Part shown: in pieces, positions 30,152 to 38,900 of the stretch
Position numbering within the stretch: position 1 is the stretch's first letter
How the letters are laid out: the number at the start of each line of letters is the position of its first letter
Source: Seminavis robusta
Lineage: Eukaryota; Bacillariophyta; Bacillariophyceae; Naviculales; Naviculaceae
Direction of reading: 5' to 3'
DNA length: 42,190 nt
Assembly: GCA_903772945.1 (NCBI GenBank)
Contig: CAICTM010000936.1
Span: 1-42,190 of the forward strand
The notes under the pieces: model-generated
Database searches by the model: none
The model's input: only the letters and a program-made list of their open reading frames with translations
What the model was told of the DNA's origin: nothing
Position numbers and translations under genes: made by a program

Positions 30152-30850
30152 ATGTACAATTTCAACACCACCAAGGCAACCCTCTTCTTCCTTGGACTTG
30201 CAGCAGCAGTGTCCTCATCAGCTGCAAGCAGTGATGAGTGTAAGGGCATTCAAGACTGCAACACCTGCGTCATGAACGGCTGTGGTTGGACGGGTGTGAC
30301 CTGCTTTGACTCGTGCTCGTATGTGATGAGTGACAGGTGTTATAGCCATGCATCCTTTCCCCTGTTGCAATCCCAACAAATCTGCAGCATCCAAGCCGCC
30401 AAGAATCGTGACTGGGATCTCTGCCGGTCGCAGGGTTCGGACTGCCAGAGCTGTACTGCAACCAGCCTTTCGGCTTCTCCTCAAGACAGCTGCTATTGGC
30501 ATCCAGTACTCCAAGACTGTACACCAGGAATAGTATCTGGTTGGTCCATTGGTACCGACACATGCTCGACAGAGCTCAGTAACAGTAATGCTGACTCCAT
30601 CACTGCCAGCTCGACTGCTTCTTCTTCTTACTCCAGCAGCAGTGCCGGCACCGCTACATCTTCCAGCAGTACCACAATCTCTTCCGTCCCTACCAATATT
30701 GAAACGAGCACGAGCACGAGCTCCACAGAGACAGAGACACACAACAATATTCGCGGTTCGACATCATCATCCGCTACCAACAGCAACAGCAACAACAACA
30801 ATGATAAGCAAAAGAGCCCCTCCTGGCTCAAGAAAGTGTTGCTGCCCTAA
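30152..30850 (+). CDS. Secreted Cys-rich protein with Ser/Thr/Asn-rich tail
   Basis: A 232-aa intronless frame. Residues 1-25 form a signal peptide (hydrophobic ATLFFLGLAAAVSSSAAS). Residues 28-140 carry about 18 cysteines in two similar blocks. Block one has CKGIQDCNTCVMNGCGWTGV then TCFDSC; block two has CRSQGSDCQSCTATS then CYWHPVLQDCTPG. The 'C..C..C...GC.W....C' spacing resembles PSI (plexin-semaphorin-integrin) type small disulfide modules; that comparison is by eye. From residue 145 on, the sequence is Ser/Thr-rich, then Asn-rich, ending in a short basic KSPSWLKKVLLP. Probably secreted and O-glycosylated, or associated with the cell wall. No enzyme motif was seen. It could instead be a lineage-specific extracellular matrix protein with no named family. 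Confidence 0.75.
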   Translation: MYNFNTTKATLFFLGLAAAVSSSAASSDECKGIQDCNTCVMNGCGWTGVTCFDSCSYVMSDRCYSHASFPLLQSQQICSIQAAKNRDWDLCRSQGSDCQSCTATSLSASPQDSCYWHPVLQDCTPGIVSGWSIGTDTCSTELSNSNADSITASSTASSSYSSSSAGTATSSSSTTISSVPTNIETSTSTSSTETETHNNIRGSTSSSATNSNSNNNNDKQKSPSWLKKVLLP

Positions 30851-31202
30851 TAACATTCAAAGCATCTGCATAACTTTTAAACAATAGAATAGAAGAAGTA
30901 TGCCGATACCTCCAGTTTTTGTACCGTAGCTACGTAGGTAGCTTGCAATCGTTGCTCTCCACCCCAGAACCAAAGGGGGGACATGGGTTGGATCTTGGAT
31001 CTTTTGAAGTGATGTTGAGTCGCAAGCCATCTGACGTCACCCTCGTCAATTTTCCCTTCCTGCCTCCACCAACCATCATCAGCAGCGTTGGATGGTCTTG
31101 GCTTCTTGGCTTTACTTTTGTGGATCCTTTTAGTAAAGTAAGTGTGGTATCAATCAAGTTAGTTAGTTGTATCTTCACAATAGTTATTTTCCATTATAGT
31201 AA
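30851..31202. other. Intergenic
   Basis: About 350 bp between two plus-strand genes; the promoter of the triple-fusion gene is expected here. An ACCGTAGCTACGTAGGTAGC palindromic patch (30923-30942) was noticed. Nothing coding. Confidence 0.45.
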
Positions 31203-33908
31203 ATGTTGTTTCCAGCACTGAGTGGCCTCTTGGGTCCCTTGTTGGCCGTTTTATTGGTAGCAACGCATCCTGACACCTCCTCCATTCCGAGCATCAAGAA
31301 ACACCACAAGACCCATCATCACGCTTTTTTGTCCTCTTCGTCATCATCCTCCTCCATAATTTGGATAGATTTGGAAAATGTCCGTGGTCGATCTGGCTTT
31401 CGATGGAGTCATCAAGATGTGCTGGACGCCACGGTCCAATGGACGCGCCATTGGAGTCTCGATGGACGCGTCGTCGTGGTGGCCGATCATGGCTCCGTCC
31501 GTGCGGCTTACTCTTATCAAGACATATTGGCGGTGGTCTTTAGTGGCAATCGCGCCAAAGCCGACGATGTTCTGGCCCATCACGTGGGTGCCGGGCACAT
31601 GGTAGTGACGGCCGATACCGAACTCCAATCGCGGTGTCAACGAGGTGCCTCTCAAAGAAACAAGAAACAACAACAACCAGACAATTCTGATAGGAAGCTC
31701 AAGAGAGGACTCTATTTTCTGGATCCGACCACTTTTCTAGACGATTTGGAAGCCACTTTGTTGCAACAACAAGAAGATGCTCCCACAAGTAATGATACAC
31801 CCGAACGGTTGTCGTTCTTGGAGGACGACCCAGAAGATCTGTCACTCCAACGACTCGATGACGAAATCCAATTACGAGCCATGATTTTGGACACCCAAGT
31901 GCAATTGGATTCTCGACGACGACAACAGAAAAAAAGAAACCTTACCAACAAGAAAAAGAAAAAACTACAATCCAAACTGGATGCCCTTCAAACCAAATTA
32001 GTAGTAGCCATCAAAAACAATAATGGCCACTCGGTCTTGGATCAAATAACCAACAACAATAATAGCAATGACAATACAGAAGAACAACAACTCATTCTCC
32101 AACGATGGAAGGATATCCAACGGACCCGAAAAGAGCAAACGGGAGATCGAGTGGTCCTGGCCGAACAGCTCCGACGCCAATTGGAAGCAGCAGAACAACA
32201 GGAGGACACTATTTTGGATTCTTGGCAGGAAAGCCCTGCACACGAGTTTATCCGACACTTTAATAGCCTGGAACCCACAACAACAACAACACAGCCATCC
32301 ATCGTATCTTCCTCCAACGCAGTATTGAACAATCAACCTATTGATGTCACCACCAACAACAACAATGGCCAACATCCTCAGCCAACCACTCAGGAGATTC
32401 TAATGGATCCCACTCTCAATCCACTACCGGGTCTCAAGACGCTTAGGATTGTGGCTATTTCCGACACGCATGGATTTGAAGGGCAATTATTGACAGATCA
32501 CGAGGAGGATTCATTATCATCGCAACAAGCGAAGGATGACGATTCAGCGAAACTCAATGGTGCCAGTAGTAGTGATATTCTACCTCCCGGAGACATTTTG
32601 TTTCATTTGGGAGACTTTGCGTTGGAAGCATCGGGGTCGGCGGAACGCAAAGCATTCCAACGATTTGATCAGTGGTTGGCGAAACAACCACATCCCATTA
32701 AAATTGTCGTACGAGGGAATCACGATCCTCCTCTGCAGCAGTTTGATCAATCCGGTGCCTGGTACATTACCACACCCACCAGTATCCCCCTCACACCCAA
32801 TCTCATGCTCGGGGTCATTCCCCATGGTCCGTCGTCTACCAAACGCAACAAAAAACGACATCCACTTCCACAGTCGTGTGATATTTTGGCCACACACGTT
32901 CCACCTTTCAAGACATTGGATCGCACATTCACTGGCAGCGCCGCGGGGAGCAATTACTTGACGAGAATTGTCAAGAGTATGAAACATGGACCACCGCGAT
33001 TGTGGTTGTGTGGACACATTCATGAAGGACGAGGAGTGGCCCAACGACAGTTTGGTGGAAGAGGCATGACCACTACCGTCGTCAATGCCGCCAATGCCAA
33101 TCCCGGTCGTGCCACGCATCTGCAACATGAGGCGGTGGTGATTCAAGTTGAAAATGAAGATCGACTGTTGCAACGGAGTGAAGCCGTCCAGATTGTATCC
33201 ATGGAACAACAACAACATGACGGTCGTTGCAAGGACGCTTCCTCCATGATGACACAGTTGTATGAAGCGACGCAAGGGGAAAGTGATCATGATATGGACA
33301 CTACATCCTTGATGCTGGCCATTGATTTGGGGCTCAAATCAGGTGCGGCGCTCTTTAACAGCCAGGGCCAGTTACTTCGGTACGAACAGTTTCAATTTGA
33401 CATTGAAGACATAGCCATGAGAACCAGGCAGCTCGTTCTGGATTGGGAACGAGATGCCAATGACGAAACTTTCATGGAGAATGTTGCCAACAACGGGAAC
33501 GACAATAACAACGACCAACATTCGGGCAGCTCCAAGCGAAAGAGTCAATTGACACACATTGCCATTGAAGGAGTCAATGGGGACATGCTACGAGCTTGGG
33601 AAGAAGCTGCCCCTTCACTTTCCGTCCTCCGAGTACCACCCGAAGAATGGCGATCGGAACTGCTCCACAAGAAGGAACGCTGCAATGGCGGCCAAGATGC
33701 CAAGGCTGCGGCTCGATTGATTGCCCGGCAGATTGTCAACGACTACGGAATCATGGGGGTGCACGAGGGCAAATTCAAGACGGATGTGGCCGAAGCTGTT
33801 TGCCTGGGTTTGTATGTCAGCCGAAGACTCGGTTGGATCCAACGTGACCCCGCCGTACGACGGTACAGCAATGGAAATATCGTCGTTCCACCAAAGAAAA
33901 AGCCATGA
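31203..33908 (+). CDS. Three-domain fusion: PIN/NYN-like nuclease, calcineurin-like phosphoesterase, RuvC/RNase H-like domain
   Basis: A 901-aa intronless frame from the ATG at 31203. Residues 1-22 are hydrophobic (LLGPLLAVLLVA), a signal peptide or part of a plastid presequence. Domain 1 (about 52-150) is PIN/NYN-like: IIWIDLENVRG (Asp56, Glu58, Asn59), VVFSGNRAKADDVLA (Asp121, Asp122), VVTADTELQSRC (Asp138). A basic, Gln/Asn-rich region with probable coiled coil follows (200-400). Domain 2 (415-660) is a metallophosphoesterase with every metal ligand: ISDTHG (Asp421, His423), HLGDF (Asp471), RGNHD (Asn506, His507), THVPP (His565), CGHIH (His605, His607). Domain 3 (704-885) is RuvC-like: MLAIDLGLKSG (Asp708), HIAIEG (Glu789), KTDVAEAV (Asp861, Glu864 with RuvC i,i+3 spacing). 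Each domain could cut nucleic acid or phosphoester bonds, so a DNA/RNA-processing enzyme is likely. The combination is not one I recognise. Single-domain assignments are fairly secure; substrate and compartment are not. Confidence 0.8.
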   Translation: MLFPALSGLLGPLLAVLLVATHPDTSSIPSIKKHHKTHHHAFLSSSSSSSSIIWIDLENVRGRSGFRWSHQDVLDATVQWTRHWSLDGRVVVVADHGSVRAAYSYQDILAVVFSGNRAKADDVLAHHVGAGHMVVTADTELQSRCQRGASQRNKKQQQPDNSDRKLKRGLYFLDPTTFLDDLEATLLQQQEDAPTSNDTPERLSFLEDDPEDLSLQRLDDEIQLRAMILDTQVQLDSRRRQQKKRNLTNKKKKKLQSKLDALQTKLVVAIKNNNGHSVLDQITNNNNSNDNTEEQQLILQRWKDIQRTRKEQTGDRVVLAEQLRRQLEAAEQQEDTILDSWQESPAHEFIRHFNSLEPTTTTTQPSIVSSSNAVLNNQPIDVTTNNNNGQHPQPTTQEILMDPTLNPLPGLKTLRIVAISDTHGFEGQLLTDHEEDSLSSQQAKDDDSAKLNGASSSDILPPGDILFHLGDFALEASGSAERKAFQRFDQWLAKQPHPIKIVVRGNHDPPLQQFDQSGAWYITTPTSIPLTPNLMLGVIPHGPSSTKRNKKRHPLPQSCDILATHVPPFKTLDRTFTGSAAGSNYLTRIVKSMKHGPPRLWLCGHIHEGRGVAQRQFGGRGMTTTVVNAANANPGRATHLQHEAVVIQVENEDRLLQRSEAVQIVSMEQQQHDGRCKDASSMMTQLYEATQGESDHDMDTTSLMLAIDLGLKSGAALFNSQGQLLRYEQFQFDIEDIAMRTRQLVLDWERDANDETFMENVANNGNDNNNDQHSGSSKRKSQLTHIAIEGVNGDMLRAWEEAAPSLSVLRVPPEEWRSELLHKKERCNGGQDAKAAARLIARQIVNDYGIMGVHEGKFKTDVAEAVCLGLYVSRRLGWIQRDPAVRRYSNGNIVVPPKKKP

Positions 33909-34239
33909 TGAGTTAACTGGGTGGTCACGATGATTTATGTGGATGTAACGATGGGATCACGAAACGCGCCGTAGCAATTGCGGTCGCGCCCATACACTGT
34001 GTAGTCACTATTGAGATGTGTGTCTCAGTGGACGACTGTATCCCCTGCCATTGTATCTCAGAAACCACACAACATTATGAGCATGCCGCTAGCTAGAATG
34101 AATCTACAAGATGTCAGGTAGGCATGGTCGACAATCTCTTCTGCTCTTTTACCGTGGCTATCAAACTTTGTTTTTGTTCTAAATGCATGGTTTTCTTCTT
34201 CTTGGACAACACTATACTCCAATGTTCCTTTGTTTAGTT
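33909..34239. other. Intergenic between convergent genes
   Basis: About 330 bp of 3' flank shared by the triple-fusion gene (+) and the MABP-like gene (-). No repeat or reading frame of note. Confidence 0.45.
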
Positions 34240-35024
34240 CTAACGAAAGATTTTGAAGAAGACGTATGCTGACGCACTACCAGCATCCTGGTTCAAATCT
34301 CCATTGAGACCATCCAAGTATTCTGCACGTTGAGAAGTAGCAGGGTGGGTTTTGGATATTTCAATGTTTGTGATGGGATCACCATCTTCGGTTCTCTTGG
34401 TGTAGCACACGAAAATGTCTTTTGACCCACTTCCAGCACCCTGGTTCAAATCTCCATTGAGCGTCAAAGCTTGTCCGGCTCGACGATACCCAGAGGCGCA
34501 AGTGGCCCCCTTTTGGATTCGAATGTGAGTAATGGGAGGTCCAAAGATGGGGTTCTTACTGATGCAGGTGTAAATGTCTTTTGACCCACTACCAGCACCC
34601 TGGTTCAAGTCCCCATTGAGACCATCCCCGGCTGTTGCTCGGTACAAGCCCCAATCACAGGTGGCTGATTCGGAAAAGCCAAGGGCCGTGATGTACCGGT
34701 CGTCATTGTACTCGTACAAGTGCCTGTGGTTTTTGGTGGTGTATTCCTCATTCTGTTGTTGGGAATCGCCCTTGTTGTCGCTTTCAGACGACGTCTCTGC
34801 CTGTTCAGCTTTGGAGGCAGCGAATGAATCAAATCAAATCACATGCAGCACAAGAGGGAGAATGAACAGCACTAACTGATCAGCCCACCAACGAACGCAA
34901 CGTGGGAAACAACCATGAAGCAACTGAAGGTCTGCTCCAACTAACCAACTAACTTACCACTGACACACAGCAAGGCCAAACCAAGCAAGAAGATCTTGGC
35001 GAAAAAAACAGATGAAAGCTTCAT
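34240..35024 (-). CDS. Secreted MABP-like beta-prism repeat protein
   Basis: Two exons, 35024-34958 and 34808-34240, joined across a GTAAGT...CCAAAG intron of 149 nt (phase 1), give 211 aa. Exon 1 encodes a clear signal peptide (MKLSSVFFAKIFLLGLALL, CVSA cleavage). After a short acidic linker come three repeats with LNGDLNQGAGSGSKDI, LNGDLNQGAGSGSKDIFVCY and LNGDLNQDAGSASAYVFF. Each is preceded or followed by PIT-I-I-type strands (GPPITHIRIQKG, GDPITNIEISK) and GYRRAG. This is the pattern of the MABP fold, a beta-prism of three similar sheets known from membrane-associated proteins such as MVB12. DNA of the repeats is also similar (starts near 34280, 34433 and 34592). Being secreted, it may bind membrane lipids or glycans outside the cell; this is inference. 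Divergent from the large gene at 35909. Confidence 0.7.
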
Positions 35025-35221
35025 GACTTCTGGCTGCAGATGATGATGATGATGAAATTGTGAGATCAAGATCGTGAGAGAAACCACCGTTTGGGATCTA
35101 CGGAATATCTTACCACCCTGAAGCAGTCATTATGTTTTCTCTTACAACTCGGGAACCATGATAAGATGTTACGCCGTGCTACGGAATATGTCGAACTCAG
35201 CAGTCATTCATGTCAAGGTCT

Positions 35222-35395
35222 ATTCCTGGCAGCGTCTGCTTTCTTCGCGGGAGAGTAGATTCCTGGCAGCGTCTGCAGTTCTTGGCGGGAGAGTAACGAG
35301 GGCTTTTACATACAGAGTTGACGAGCTCATGTCGAGGTCTGTGCATACGGTATTCCTGGCAGCGTCTGCGATTCTTGGCGGCAGAGAAGCGAGGG
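35222..35395. repeat. Three-copy repeat, ATTCCTGGCAGCGTCTGC unit
   Basis: Copies start at 35222, 35259 and 35352. Each reads ATTCCTGGCAGCGTCTGC then TTCTT.GCGG.AGAG.A. Copies two and three also share the following CGAGGG.TTTTAC, and copies one and three share a preceding CATGTC.AGGTCT. The pattern implies two nested duplications. It lies 510-690 bp upstream of the large secreted gene and 200-370 bp upstream of the MABP-like gene. Confidence 0.65.
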
Positions 35396-35448
35396 TTTTT
35401 ACGCCAGACCTTTAAGTCTTTTTCAAAATTGGGAGGTCATTGATAGGG

Positions 35449-35530
35449 CCGGTGACCGGTACCGTACCACGGTACGTACAATGGAGTGTACCGGTACGTA
35501 CGCTCGTACTGACACCCGTACCGGTACAGG
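35449..35530. repeat. TACCGGTAC palindrome patch
   Basis: Dense overlapping GGTACC, CCGGTACGTAC and CGTACCGGTAC words; both ends contain CCGGTAC-type palindromes that could pair as a hairpin. Same sequence class as 20863-20968. Confidence 0.5.
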
Positions 35531-35908
35531 TCATCACGTTTCTGGACAACCATAATATTTGGCAGCGCGAAGGCCTCGCAGCCAGCAGCTGCGGACGATG
35601 GACACTTCCAGGATCGGGCACTCAGTCGATCACCAGTCTCTCTCTCACCTCTCACAAATTAGATCTGCGGAAACACAGAACTGAAGAAAATAAAAAAACA
35701 GCAAATACAGTATCTTTCTCTTCTGAAGATCAAGCACAACCTGCGACAACCACAACACACACCAATCTCATCTCTCGGAAGTACAGCAACAAACCAACTT
35801 GAGGAAACAGAGAAAGGCTTCAACGGAACAGAGTGACGCTTGCGACAAGTACAGCACACACGAATCTTATCTCATCTCACTGACGGAAGATAGATCAAAA
35901 GGCCAACC

Positions 35909-38900
35909 ATGAAGGTTCTTCGATTTGCTCTTCTTTTGGCTCTTGGCGCTGTTGCGGCGTCCAGCGCCGATGCCCACATGCATGGTTCTCAAAATGAGGT
36001 ACGTACTGTAACTTGCAGTGACTTGACCTTAATAGGAAGCCTTAAGGCAGGCACAGCTTACCATTTACTTGGTTGTTGCATTGTTTGCAAAAGGCTGTCA
36101 CAGTCCAAGTCAACGAAAGTGGGGCGCTTACATCTCCGGAAACGCTCCACAAGGATCTAGAGGACCTCCAGAAACTTCTCGAGTCTTTCTCCCTGCAGCC
36201 CCAAGACAGCCAAGCAGCCGCCACGGCCAGCACGCAAGATGGCAAAACCAGCATTGTGCCCAAGCTTGTGGAACACTTTGGTGTCAAGGTCGAAAGCATC
36301 TGCGATGCTTTGTCTCGTTTGGAAGATTCCAATCAGATCCCACCTGAAATGGAAGCTCTTGTCACATACGTCAAGCAGCAGCTTTTGGAGGCGAATGAAC
36401 AGTCCAAGCAGGTTGTGTCGTTGTTGTCCCAGCCTCGCATTGGTGCCCGAAACAACAGTGACGACGACAAGGCTGACGACAAGGAGTCCCTTGAGTTGTT
36501 GGCCCCACCCAAGTGGACTGGTTCGAGAGTATTGTTGGAGGAAGAAAAAGAAGAGATGGGTCACAACGGCGGTGCTGGCCACGATGGAAACCACCACCAC
36601 CACAAGAGTAGTGACCGAGAGCACCTACACCAGCATTACGAAAAGCTCCGTCAACATCCCAAGATCAACAAGCATTTCAAAGCGGTACGTCCTTCTCTCA
36701 ATTGCTGACATTAGCATTGCTGATTGCAGTTCCTACCGCACGGCAGTGCAAGCAAAACCTTTACTCACTTTTTAGTCACTTTTTGACACGACACAGCACG
36801 AGGCAATGATGACAGGGGACATGGACTTTGTCCACCGCGCAATGGACGATTTGAAGCGCCACACTGGTCGTTTCTCGGAGGCGGAGACTTTTAGTGACAA
36901 AGACGGCGACGAGAATCATAGGCGCTTGCTCGACTCTAACCAGAGGCAATGCAGACGACTTGTGGGATGTCTCGAGGAATGGACTCTCTACGACCTGTAA
37001 GTCACATTATTTATGTTGATTGATTGATTGATTCATTGATTGATTTCGGATGAATGAATGTTTCAATGGCAATTATAAATACAGCCTGAGCTCACCCCCT
37101 TTTCCCTCTCCGCAGAGTTCTCTTCTACTACGGGCCTTACGTAAGTGCTTGAACTCTAACTGTGGTCGATCGTGAGCAGTTGTTGCTCGTACGGTACTAC
37201 TTTGAAACGCCTAGCAAGCAATGCAAAGTTGCAATTGGATAATAATCGTTTTCATCCCTTTTTGCGTCGTGTGCAGGTCAATGATAGGGGCGAAATTGAT
37301 GACAAGGTGGACGTGAAAGATGCAGCTGGGCATGCTGGCCTTGAAAAACATATCAGCGTCATTCGACAGTACATTAAACGGGTCAAGAACAACAATTATC
37401 CGTCGGGTTACTGCCAAACTCTTCTGCGGCAGTTACACACGAACGAGAATAAGGAGCTCTTCTCAATTTACGTAAGCAAGCCAAAGAATGTTTGTCGAAA
37501 ATGGATCGCCTTTTCCTCTCAACATCTTCTCTTTCATTCGGTTTTAGCATGGACCCCCTGTCACGAAGATCTGTCGCCACCAAGGAACGATCAAATACGT
37601 AAAATTGAACGAGGTAGGCCCGACGTGGGTGGTTGACTAACTGTGCGCATGACAAACCTCAGCATTGGGTCTCTCTTTGTGCACTTAGATAAGGGACAAG
37701 ATCAGTCCTGCGATTGCCGATAATATCTTTGATGACTTGGTTCGCTGTTCTGGTAGTCTAGGCGACGAAACCTTTTTTAACGCTGCGGGACCCCGCGTTC
37801 CCATCAGTGTGCTTCCTGACGTACACGGAAAGACAAGGACCAATGACGGCGCTGATCATTACAAGTTCCAAGCATCTAGTACGTACTAAAGTTCTGCAGT
37901 TTGCTCAAGAGTTGGTCTGCTGTGACCCTCACTCACTTTTATCCGCCACAAACAGGTCCGATGGCTGGAGCTCACAATGGAGATCAGAGGATTGCCTACT
38001 GGCAGCTCGAAAAATATGCCCCCCAATGTGTCGAACGTGTCAACGGGTACTACAAGAGCCTCTTCAACGATTTCGATCCATTCATCTTCAAATCAGATGG
38101 TGCATCGGCACTGGATTATCCGCCAGTTCGAATCATGACGAGCCGAATAATGCGTCGAACCTACATTGGCGTGGGAGACGACGATGCCAAGCCTACGTAC
38201 CTTTGTGAAACCGGTTCGGCTAGTTTCACGGTTTGCCCCAGCGACAATAAAGTTGGGGTAACGAGCAGCGTCTGGGCGAATTGCTACACTGGCTTAAAGA
38301 AGTATCAGGTAGAAGGCCTTTTCACCGGATTCAATGGCGAGATTCGTGACAATGCATCAACTCTGACTTTGGGTGAATCGGTATCTGTCGGCTTGGCTTG
38401 GTACGACGTGCACTGTTTTGCGTTTTGTCAGCAGCTGAGCCACTTCTAATATTTGTTCCCACTTTGACGACAGTGCTCATGCTGAAAAGGCCAGTAAGAA
38501 CCCTGACAAACCTAAAACTGCCGGATGGTGTTGCTTGGATATACCTGCTGAGGGAAAATTCTTTGGCAAAGAATACAACTGTGCGTGGGCCTCTGACACC
38601 TGCCGCAAGAAAGCCCCGGTTCTTGCTGGATTCAGCAGTTCAGCATGTGATGCATGGAGCGGAACCTGGGTACGTATGATGTTTCAAAATGTTTTGTGAA
38701 GTCATTCTCTGGTGGGGCTCTCACCAATCCTGTGATCACTCCGTGCAGTGTCCGGTACGTATGGGTAGATGTGTTTCAGTAGTGGCTTCGGATGCAGTCA
38801 ACGAGCTCAACATTCCTGTGATCACCTACTTAGTATCCTCGGGATTGCTCCGAACTTAAGACCTGCATTACCGGAGAGATTGCATGGGCAAAGAGGTCGA

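Larger units (their letters stand above)
35025..35908. other. Divergent intergenic region with repeats
   Basis: About 880 bp between divergent starts. It holds three copies of an ATTCCTGGCAGCGTCTGC unit (35222-35395), a TACCGGTAC-rich patch (35449-35530), and two related leader segments (about 35740-35788 and 35836-35886) sharing GCGACAA, ACACAC and AATCT.ATCTC. The latter probably belong to the 5' leader of the 35909 gene. Confidence 0.5.
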
